Source: a bacterium (GTDB lineage: Bacteria > Verrucomicrobiota > Verrucomicrobiae > Limisphaerales > J093). Taken from it: a DNA stretch of 5,205 nt. Location: positions 1 through 5,205 of the forward strand of contig JAKCAB010000786.1 in NCBI GenBank assembly GCA_021839785.1, written 5' to 3'. A model generated the notes under the pieces. It was not told the DNA's origin. It worked only from the letters and a program-made list of their open reading frames with translations, and searched no databases. This document shows positions 1-5,205 of this stretch, in pieces (position 1 is the stretch's first letter; each line of letters opens with the position of its first letter). The position numbers and the translations under genes were made by a program.

Positions 1-31
1 TGCCGGTGCAAATGAACAGAATGGTCTTCAT
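1..31 (-). CDS. Probable low-molecular-weight protein-tyrosine phosphatase, N-terminal fragment
   Basis: Only ten codons are visible before the left edge. On the minus strand they read MKTILFICTG from an ATG at 31-29. This is the typical opening of low-molecular-weight protein-tyrosine phosphatases and the related arsenate reductases: a first beta strand (ILFIC) running into the CX5R phosphate-binding loop. The Cys at residue 8 would be the nucleophile; the loop Arg lies outside the window. Enzymes of this family remove phosphate from tyrosine (or arginine) residues, or reduce arsenate. The gene lies 110 bases downstream of the S41 homologue on the same strand. A purine-rich GCGGGA directly before the ATG is at most a weak ribosome binding site. 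The call rests on a very short match, so another Rossmann-like protein is possible. Confidence 0.62.
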   Translation of the reverse strand, partial: MKTILFICTG

Positions 32-141
32 TCCCGCTGCGAAAGGATGGGACGTTGCGGAGGGGTCGGCAAGTCGTCAACGGCGAAATCCCCGCCAAAG
101 CCAGCCAGTGGACGGCGAGGAGCGTGCTTGCCCGGGGCGGC

Positions 142-1200
142 TCAAGGCTTGCGGGCCTCGACCACGGCCAGGCCTTTCAACAAATCCAGGGCTCGCACCA
201 GGACCGGATCGGCCACCAACGGCGGCGGCGGGACCTGCGGTTTGCGCGAGCGCGACGGCGCAAACGATGGCGGCTCCGCGATGCGCGGCCGCGGCGACGG
301 CGTGTCTAGGCCCTCGCGGTGCAGGCGGACCAATTCGGCTTCGGTCAGTCGCGCGGAACGATTCGCGCCAGCGACGCGCGTGGCCGCCGCGCCGGTGCCC
401 GGCAACGGTTTGAAGGGGTCTTCGAGGTATTTTCGCTCATCGGCCGGGGCCACGTTGACCACAATGTCCGGCGTCAGACCGGCCGCCGGCATCGGTTTGC
501 CGTCGCCGACCTTGACCTCGGCCACCGCGATCCGCAGGCGCTGCCCGGTGCTGAGCGTGAATTCCTGGAACACGCTGGCCTGACCCGCGGTCGCCGAGCC
601 GATCAGCAGGCCGGTGTGCGTCGCCTGCAACGCCGCCGCGAGGGCCTCCGCCGCGCCGCGCGTCTCGCCGTTCACCAACATGGCGAGCGGGAGTGTGAAG
701 ACGTTCGTCCCGCCGGTGGCCCGCGCCTGGCCGGCGCCCCAATCGAGCAAGGGTCGCTCCTGGTTCACGAACAACGCCGCCACGCGCCCCGCCTCAGCGA
801 AGTCGTCACCCTCGGCGAAGCGCAAATCCAGCACCAGCCCCTTCAATTGGTTCGTTTCCAACAAGTGCCGGTACGCCTCCGCAACCAGCGGGGCCAGCCC
901 GGCTTTCACGTGCGCCACGCGCAGATAGCCGCAACCGCCGTCGAAAACGTTGGTCTGCGCGAGCGGCGCGGCCTTTTCGCCGGGTGTGGCCGCCGGGGCG
1001 CCGTTGGTCACCCAAAACACACGCGAGCGAAAATGGTCCAGCAGACCGTTGACCGCGGCCTCGGTGACCTCCGTCTCGGACACGCCGGCCAGGTTGGTCC
1101 GGATCACGCCCATCAACTCCTCGAGTTTCGGAGGCTCCGCCGCCCGGAGCGCGAAGCCGAGGAGCGCGGGCAGCAGCAGGTTCCACAAGATGCGATTCAT
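142..1200 (-). CDS. Secreted S41-family (C-terminal-processing) peptidase homologue, PDZ-less and probably catalytically inactive
   Basis: 352 residues. The ATG at 1200 is chosen because it opens directly into a signal peptide: MNR, a hydrophobic stretch at about 4-18, and a likely cut near LRA-AEPP. An in-frame start 24 codons upstream would bury this signal. Residues 26-62 resemble the N-terminal helical region of Ctp proteases. The chain then goes straight into the peptidase core (GYLRVAHV at 91-98, GLVLDLR at 121-127, LVNGE at 175-179, GLTPDIVV at 241-248) with no room for a PDZ domain. The family catalytic Ser, normally within SASE, aligns with Ala184; the Lys of GKGSVQ aligns with Gln207 and its Gln with Phe211. 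The normal 23-residue Ser-Lys spacing is kept, so the alignment needs no gap. Residues 262-352 form a Pro/Arg-rich tail. The protein is probably exported to the periplasm as a binding or scaffold protein, but its function is unknown. No clear Shine-Dalgarno is present. Confidence 0.85.
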   Translation of the reverse strand: MNRILWNLLLPALLGFALRAAEPPKLEELMGVIRTNLAGVSETEVTEAAVNGLLDHFRSRVFWVTNGAPAATPGEKAAPLAQTNVFDGGCGYLRVAHVKAGLAPLVAEAYRHLLETNQLKGLVLDLRFAEGDDFAEAGRVAALFVNQERPLLDWGAGQARATGGTNVFTLPLAMLVNGETRGAAEALAAALQATHTGLLIGSATAGQASVFQEFTLSTGQRLRIAVAEVKVGDGKPMPAAGLTPDIVVNVAPADERKYLEDPFKPLPGTGAAATRVAGANRSARLTEAELVRLHREGLDTPSPRPRIAEPPSFAPSRSRKPQVPPPPLVADPVLVRALDLLKGLAVVEARKP

Positions 1201-1301
1201 CGGGCCGCAGCCTAGCACACCGCGCGGGCGGAAAGCGAACGGAGTTTGTACCCAGCCTTCCTTCGCCCGCACCCGCTATGCGCAAAGCCATCGCTATTGC
1301 A

Positions 1302-1331
1302 CAAATAATGTCGCAATTGCGACATTATTTG
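1302..1331. repeat. Perfect 30-bp AT-rich palindrome between divergent genes
   Basis: Every base pairs from C1302/G1331 in to the centre at 1316/1317; the core is GTCGCAATTGCGAC flanked by AT-rich arms (AAATAAT and ATTATTT). It has no loop, so as DNA it is a fully two-fold symmetric site, and it is much more AT-rich than its surroundings. Two direct copies of TTGCAC overlap its edges (1297-1302 and 1329-1334). It lies in the 217-base gap between the S41 homologue (start at 1200) and nusB (start at 1418), about 100 and 86 bases from those starts. A dimeric repressor's operator is one reading; a dispersed palindromic repeat is another. No U-tract follows, so a terminator is unlikely. The rest of the gap holds no promoter I could defend. 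Confidence 0.85.
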
Positions 1332-1417
1332 CACCATTTTCCGTGGAGCCATCAGTGGCTGGCCCCGGCGGCATGTTTTTCTTTGCGGGCTGCCCGGTCG
1401 CTATCCATCCTTCCGGC

Positions 1418-1918
1418 ATGGGTACACGCCGTGAAGCGCGCGAGCGCGCCATGCAATTCCTCTTTCAGTACGACCTGAACCCGCCTGCCGACCTGGAGGC
1501 GGCGCTGAACACTTTTTTCGAATCCCAGCGACCCGCGGCCCTGGCCGAGGAAAAAGGCAAGGCGTCCTGGGGCGAAAAAGCCGAGCTGCCCCCGCCTTCC
1601 GCCGAGGAGGCCGCAGTGCGGTTGTTCGCCGAACCGCTCATTCGCGGCACGCTGGAGCACCGGCCGGAGCTGGACAAAGAAATCCAGAAACACGCCAGGA
1701 ATTGGGACCTCCACCGCATGGCGGGCGTGGACCGGAACGTCCTGCGGCTCGCCGTCTATGAGATGTTCCACCGCCACGACATCCCGCCGGTGGTCAGCAT
1801 CAACGAGGCCGTGGACATCGCCAAGAAGTACTCGACCGACGACAGCGGCAAGTTCGTGAACGGCATCCTCGACAGTCTCCGCAAGGAACTCATGCGGCCG
1901 GCGCGGATCGTGCAATGA
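1418..1918 (+). CDS. nusB: Transcription antitermination factor NusB
   Basis: 166 residues. NusB pairs with NusE (ribosomal protein S10) on boxA RNA and supports antitermination in rRNA operons. The family pattern is clear: the Arg-rich first helix RREARERAMQFLFQ (4-17), the central block DLHRMAGVDRNVLRLAVYEM (97-116), and the C-terminal block with INEAVDIAKKYS (128-139) and KFVNGILD (145-152). Residues about 34-63 form a Glu/Lys/Pro-rich insertion between the first helices, which makes the protein longer than the usual 130-145 residues. The ATG at 1418 is chosen because it places the conserved Arg-rich helix at the N-terminus; an in-frame ATG at 1373 would add MFFFAGCPVAIHPSG, which is unlike the family. 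Neither start has a Shine-Dalgarno. It is the first gene of the plus-strand cluster with the PHP gene and ftsY. Confidence 0.97.
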   Translation: MGTRREARERAMQFLFQYDLNPPADLEAALNTFFESQRPAALAEEKGKASWGEKAELPPPSAEEAAVRLFAEPLIRGTLEHRPELDKEIQKHARNWDLHRMAGVDRNVLRLAVYEMFHRHDIPPVVSINEAVDIAKKYSTDDSGKFVNGILDSLRKELMRPARIVQ

Positions 1919-1989
1919 AGGCGGCAATGCCCGACTCTTTGCGATGCCTGGTCCGTCGGACGAGTCGTCGGTTGGCGGTCGCCGGCTGC

Positions 1990-2028
1990 GCGTCGGCCTT
2001 CGTGAGCCAAAGCCGGAAGGCGCGACGC
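1990..2028. repeat. Imperfect inverted repeat (hairpin) in the nusB-PHP spacer
   Basis: The left arm GCGTC-G-GCCTTC (1990-2001) pairs with the right arm GAAGGC-GC-GACGC (2016-2028). This gives 6 and 5 base pairs separated by a small internal loop, around a 14-base loop. It sits inside the 139-base gap between the nusB stop and the PHP gene start. It is followed at 2033-2051 by CGGACCACTGACCCCGGAC, in which CGGAC occurs twice. No U-tract follows, so it is not a standard terminator. It could be a dispersed REP-like element or an RNA processing or stability hairpin in the operon transcript. Confidence 0.5.
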
Positions 2029-2057
2029 CCCACGGACCACTGACCCCGGACGACGCG

Positions 2058-2891
2058 ATGTTCGCCGACCTCCATCTCCACACCGCTTTCTCCGACGGCA
2101 CGTACTCGCCGGAGGAACTCGTCGGTCACGCGTGCCACCAGCATTTGTCCGCCATCGCCGTCACAGACCACGACACGGCCGAGGGGTGCGCTCGGGCCGC
2201 CTCCGCCTGCGCGCAGAACGGGATCGAGTTCCTCGCCGGCACCGAGTTGACCGCGGAACTGGATGGCCATGAACTGCACATCCTAGGCTACGGTTTCGAC
2301 GCCACACATCCACGCTTCCAGCGCGAACTCGCCACCTTCCAACGCGTCCGCCAGGAGCGGATTCGCGAAATGGTGGCCCGCCTGAACGGCCGCGGCGTGC
2401 CGCTCCGCGCGGAGACGGTTTTTGCGCTGGCGAATTGTCAATCCCCCGGCCGGCCACACGTGGCGCGGGCGCTCGTGCAAGGAGGCTATTGCTCGTCGCT
2501 GGACGAAGCCTTCGAGCGCTTTCTCAAAAAACACCGGCCGGCGTGGGTGCCGAAGTTCAAGATGTCCGCCCTCCAGGCGATCGAATTGCTCCACGCCGCC
2601 AACGGCGTGGCCGTGATGGCGCACCCCGGCCTCAACCGCCTCGACCCGCTGATTCCCGAGCTCGTGGCCGCGGGCCTGGACGGTCTCGAGTGCTGGCACA
2701 CGAAGCATTCGGTCGCGGCAGTGCAGCATTATCTCGAACTCGCGCTGCGCTACGGCCTTCTGCCCACCGGCGGCTCCGATTGCCACGGCCTCAACAAGGG
2801 CCAGCCGTTGATCGGCACGGTCAAAGTCCCCTTCGAATACTACGAGTGCTTGAAGCAAGCCGTCGCGGCCCGGCGCATTTCGCCGTCCTAA
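2058..2891 (+). CDS. PHP-domain phosphoesterase, YciV/TrpH (RNase AM) type
   Basis: 277 residues. The PHP (polymerase and histidinol phosphatase) fold binds a cluster of metal ions and hydrolyses phosphoesters. Expected ligands are all visible: HLHTAFSDG (His6, His8, Asp13), TDHD (His38), GTELTA (Glu63), HELHILGY (His74), AHPG (His189) and GGSDCHG (Asp241, His243). GRPHVARAL (131-139), in the inserted helical region, is typical of the YciV subgroup. Characterised members act on 3',5'-nucleoside bisphosphates such as pAp, and E. coli YciV (RNase AM) trims rRNA and small RNA 5' ends; the substrate here is inferred. The ATG at 2058 is chosen because MFADLHLHT is the standard family start. A start at 1944 would add 38 low-complexity residues that cover the spacer hairpin. 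The gene ends 25 bases before ftsY, which suggests co-transcription. Confidence 0.93.
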   Translation: MFADLHLHTAFSDGTYSPEELVGHACHQHLSAIAVTDHDTAEGCARAASACAQNGIEFLAGTELTAELDGHELHILGYGFDATHPRFQRELATFQRVRQERIREMVARLNGRGVPLRAETVFALANCQSPGRPHVARALVQGGYCSSLDEAFERFLKKHRPAWVPKFKMSALQAIELLHAANGVAVMAHPGLNRLDPLIPELVAAGLDGLECWHTKHSVAAVQHYLELALRYGLLPTGGSDCHGLNKGQPLIGTVKVPFEYYECLKQAVAARRISPS

Positions 2892-2916
2892 CTGCCGCGC
2901 ACGCCTTTCCCTCAAC

Positions 2917-3834
2917 ATGGGCCTTTTCCAGAAACTCAAAGCGGGTCTGCAGCGGACCCATTCCAAGCTCTTCCACGAGATCAAGCGCATCGTCACGCGC
3001 TCGCCCCGGTTGACGGGCAGTTCGCTCGAAGAACTCGAAGCCGCGCTCATCGGGGCGGACCTCGGTTATGCGCTGACCCAGCAGATCATCGTGGCGGTGA
3101 AGAAGGCTTACGAAACCCAGGGCAGCGGCGGCGTGGACGTGTTCACCATCGCGCAAGGCGAAGTCGAGAGGAGCCTGGCCACGAACGACGCCACGCTGCG
3201 TCGCGCCCCGGCCGGGCCGACCGTGGTGTCGATCGTGGGCGTCAACGGCACCGGCAAGACCACCACCAGCGCCAAGCTCGCCCACCTCGTCCAGGAGCGC
3301 GGCGAGTCCGCGGTACTGGCGGCGTGCGACACCTTCCGCGCCGCGGCCATCGAGCAGCTCAAGCTCTGGGGCGAACGCCTCCAGGTGCCGGTGGTGGCCG
3401 GCGCCTATAACGCGGATCCCGCCGCGGTGGCGCACGACGCCATCAGCGCGGCCCAGTCGCGCGGCGCGCACTACCTGTTCGTGGACACCGCCGGCCGGTT
3501 GCACACCAAGAGCAACCTCATGAAGGAGCTGCAGAAGGTCCATCGCGTGATGGACAAGAAGCTCGCCGGCGCGCCACACGAAGTCCTGCTCGTGCTCGAC
3601 GCGACCACCGGCATGAACGCGCTCAACCAGGCGCGCGAATTCCACAAAGCGGTGCCTTTGACCGGTCTGGTAGTGACCAAACTCGACGGCACCAGCAAGG
3701 GCGGCATGGTCGTCGCGATCCAAAAGGAGTTGGGGCTGCCGATCAAGTTCATCGGCGTGGGCGAGCAACCGGACGACCTCCAACCCTTCGACCCGAAGCA
3801 ATTCGCCGAGGCGCTGTTCAGCGAGAAGGGGTGA
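2917..3834 (+). CDS. ftsY: Signal recognition particle receptor FtsY
   Basis: 305 residues, a complete NG-domain SRP GTPase. FtsY docks SRP-ribosome complexes at the inner membrane, and both GTPases hydrolyse GTP to hand the nascent chain to SecYEG. The N domain (about 1-95) starts with the amphipathic segment MGLFQKLKAGLQRT and contains LEELEAALIGADLG (37-50). The G domain follows: P-loop GVNGTGKT (108-115), DTFRAAA (138-144), DTAGR (190-194), TKLDG (254-258), then GGM (262-264) and GVGEQ (280-284). The spacing and the DTFRAAA box fit FtsY rather than Ffh, and the chain ends after ALFSEKG with no M domain. There is no long acidic A domain, as in many bacteria outside the enterics; the Lys-rich N-terminal helix probably contacts the membrane. 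No Shine-Dalgarno precedes the ATG. Confidence 0.98.
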   Translation: MGLFQKLKAGLQRTHSKLFHEIKRIVTRSPRLTGSSLEELEAALIGADLGYALTQQIIVAVKKAYETQGSGGVDVFTIAQGEVERSLATNDATLRRAPAGPTVVSIVGVNGTGKTTTSAKLAHLVQERGESAVLAACDTFRAAAIEQLKLWGERLQVPVVAGAYNADPAAVAHDAISAAQSRGAHYLFVDTAGRLHTKSNLMKELQKVHRVMDKKLAGAPHEVLLVLDATTGMNALNQAREFHKAVPLTGLVVTKLDGTSKGGMVVAIQKELGLPIKFIGVGEQPDDLQPFDPKQFAEALFSEKG

Positions 3835-3910
3835 GCAGATTGGCGGCAGACGCTCGAACTCGTTCCGCACCCAGGCTTGCAGACCCGATACTTTCCCGCA
3901 CCTTTCTGGC

Positions 3911-4135
3911 ATGACGCGAGAAGCGCTGAAGAGCCGGCTTGAGGCGCGGCCATTCAAGCCGTTCAACTTACGGCTTGCCGATGGGGCAACCGTGACCATC
4001 CCCCACCCGGAATTCGTCTTGTTGAGCCAGGGTGGACGCACTGCGATCATCAACCCGGAGGGCGAGAGGTTTATCGAGGTGGACCTCGGGTTGGTCACCG
4101 CCATCGAGTGGCCCGCTGCCAGCCAGGCGGCGTGA
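3911..4135 (+). CDS. Small conserved protein of unknown function
   Basis: 74 residues, no signal peptide or membrane segment. The pattern is a short N-terminal helix (MTREALKSRLEARPF), then PFNLRLADGATVTIPHPEF (17-35), GGRTAIINPEG (41-51), and a final strand FIEVDLGLVTAIEW (54-67). This looks like a compact mostly-beta domain. From memory, many short uncharacterised proteins in Planctomycetes and Verrucomicrobia share the order RPFxPF, LADG, HPEF, GRT and a closing DLxLVxxIE; I cannot verify that here. The reading frame is better supported than its shadows because of this internal pattern and its fit between ftsY (76 bases upstream) and the convergent permease gene (stop 27 bases away). The start ATG follows CTTTCTGGC, with no Shine-Dalgarno. 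No function can be assigned. Confidence 0.75.
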   Translation: MTREALKSRLEARPFKPFNLRLADGATVTIPHPEFVLLSQGGRTAIINPEGERFIEVDLGLVTAIEWPAASQAA

Positions 4136-4162
4136 ATCGAAGGACGGTGAGAATCCCGCCGC

Positions 4163-5205
4163 TCAAGCCCGGAAGAGCTGCCCCATTTTCCTGCCCAGGA
4201 TTCGCCCGGCGATCAGCAGGCTGGCGCTGAGGATCGCCATGCCCACCACCCCCAAGGCACAAGCCACGCTCGGCGCGTCGGGTTCGATGCGTCCCAGAAG
4301 GTTGTAAATCATTTTCGTGATTGGCGCGTACTGATCGCGCATCGCCAGGATCAGGCTGTCGCTGACCTCCAGCATGGCGAAGGAAAAGGTCAGGATCGTG
4401 CCCGCCACCAGGTTCGCCATCACCAGCGGCAAGGTGATCCGGCGAAGCGTGCGCAGCGGCGAGGCGCCCAAGTTGGCCGAAGCTTCCTCCAGCGTAACGC
4501 TCGTTTGCTGAAAGCCCGCGTAGGCCGAGCGGACGATGTACGGCAGCCGCCGCACGCTGTAGCTCACGATGAGCAACAGCGTTGGGTTGTCGCGCGGGTT
4601 CAGCCAGGAAATCTTGAAGTCGAACCCGGCCACATACCCGAACGCCAGCACCAACCCCGGCAACGCCAGCGGCAGCATCGCCAGTGCGTCGAGTACGTTC
4701 GCGAACGGGATCCGCCGCCGCGTCAGCAACCAGGCGATCACCACCCCCAGCAACAAATCCAGGCCGGCGCTGAAGCTCGCGTAAAACAGGCTGTTCCGGA
4801 TGCTCGCGCCGGTCAGCCCCTGACCAAACACCTCGCCGTAATTCGCCGTCGTCCACGCCATCGGCAACACCGAGAAAAACCAGCGCGCCGAAAGCGATTG
4901 GACGACCACCGCCAGGTGCGGCAGCAGTGCCAGCCCGATCACGCCTCCGAACCCGAGCCAGATCAGCGCGGTTTGTCGCGCGCTGGCCGGGGTCTCGGCG
5001 CTGGCGGTGTGCCCGCGCGCGATCATTTCATAGCGCCGCCCGGCGAGGACGCGCTTGGACACGAGAAACAACGTGACCACCAGCAGCAGCACGAACACCA
5101 CCAGCGCGTAGCCCATTGGATTGGTGTTCAGCTCGGTGATCGAATCGAAAATCTGGACCGGCACCACGCGCGAGAAGCCAAAGATCAGCGGCGTGCCCAG
5201 GTCCG
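4163..5205 (-). CDS. ABC transporter permease, iron(III)/thiamine type, C-terminal part (5' end outside the window)
   Basis: 346 residues are visible, and the frame stays open through the right edge. The GTG at 5167 is not a true start: the codons before it read DLGTPLIFGFSR, which continues into VVPVQIFDSI, the usual end of the first half of FbpB/AfuB-type tandem permeases. Predicted membrane segments in the visible part lie at about 31-49, 78-102, 137-161, 168-194, 209-226, 260-279 and 311-335. The EAA loop, which contacts the ATPase, is at 239-260, with EEASANLG followed by RRITLPL. This fits a fused two-domain inner-membrane permease that works with an ATPase and a periplasmic binding protein, neither in view. 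Substrate (ferric iron, thiamine, phosphonate or another solute) is undetermined. It converges on the 74-residue gene, with only 27 bases between the two stops and no obvious terminator. Confidence 0.95.
   Translation of the reverse strand, partial: DLGTPLIFGFSRVVPVQIFDSITELNTNPMGYALVVFVLLLVVTLFLVSKRVLAGRRYEMIARGHTASAETPASARQTALIWLGFGGVIGLALLPHLAVVVQSLSARWFFSVLPMAWTTANYGEVFGQGLTGASIRNSLFYASFSAGLDLLLGVVIAWLLTRRRIPFANVLDALAMLPLALPGLVLAFGYVAGFDFKISWLNPRDNPTLLLIVSYSVRRLPYIVRSAYAGFQQTSVTLEEASANLGASPLRTLRRITLPLVMANLVAGTILTFSFAMLEVSDSLILAMRDQYAPITKMIYNLLGRIEPDAPSVACALGVVGMAILSASLLIAGRILGRKMGQLFRA

Noticed and set aside
32..141. Possible terminator after the S41 homologue
   Set aside because: Only a 4-bp GGCG/CGCC stem is found, with no U-tract.
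319..1215. Plus-strand open frame of 298 codons opposite the S41 gene
   Set aside because: The minus strand carries a signal peptide and S41 core motifs; the plus-strand translation is an Arg/Gln-rich shadow typical of high GC.
1201..1272. Longer start for the S41 homologue at 1272
   Set aside because: The added 24 residues would precede an evident signal peptide, and no ribosome binding site supports them.
1297..1328. Sigma-70 promoter with TTGCAC as -35 and CATTAT as -10
   Set aside because: The spacer would be 20 bases, too long, and both elements belong to the palindrome and its flanks.
1944..2057. N-terminal extension of the PHP protein from an ATG at 1944
   Set aside because: The family starts at the DLHLHT motif, and the extension is Pro/Gly/Arg-rich and spans the spacer hairpin, so the ATG at 2058 is preferred.
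1352..2101. Minus-strand open frame of 249 codons opposite nusB
   Set aside because: It is a shadow of nusB and the spacer; the NusB motifs on the plus strand are unambiguous.
2821..4104. Minus-strand open frame of 427 codons across ftsY and the small gene
   Set aside because: It is the antisense shadow of ftsY, whose GTPase motifs are complete; the translation is Arg/His/Leu-rich with no family pattern. Only the short intergenic part is kept as an observation.
5165..5167. GTG as the start of the ABC permease
   Set aside because: The frame continues upstream to the window edge with permease-like sequence, so the gene is partial rather than starting here.

Overview
GC-rich bacterial window with seven protein-coding genes, two of them cut by the window edges. 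Two signs point, as inference only, to the Verrucomicrobiota or a related PVC-group lineage: the order nusB, PHP phosphoesterase, ftsY, and a small conserved protein of a kind I remember mainly from Planctomycetes and Verrucomicrobia. Almost no start codon has a recognisable Shine-Dalgarno sequence. I see no tRNA, rRNA, CRISPR array or intact mobile element.

Layout. Minus strand, left: the first ten codons of a probable low-molecular-weight protein-tyrosine phosphatase (31 down to 1), preceded by a secreted S41 (C-terminal-processing) peptidase homologue (1200 down to 142). The S41 protein has no PDZ domain, and its catalytic Ser, Lys and Gln positions read Ala, Gln and Phe. The divergent gap 1201-1417 holds a perfect, AT-rich 30-bp palindrome at 1302-1331. 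Plus strand, middle: nusB (1418-1918), a PHP-domain phosphoesterase of the YciV/RNase AM type (2058-2891), ftsY (2917-3834) and a 74-residue uncharacterised protein (3911-4135). Minus strand, right: the C-terminal part of an iron/thiamine-type ABC permease, convergent with the plus-strand cluster and running off the right edge.

How the genes may work together. nusB, the PHP gene and ftsY look like a housekeeping operon: NusB acts in rRNA antitermination, YciV-type PHP enzymes in E. coli trim rRNA 5' ends, and FtsY is the signal recognition particle receptor. The 139-bp spacer between nusB and the PHP gene is unusually long for this cluster and holds an imperfect hairpin plus a short repeated motif, possibly an inserted or degenerate dispersed repeat. 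The most unusual items are the catalytically dead-looking S41 protein and the 30-bp palindrome between the divergent transcription units.
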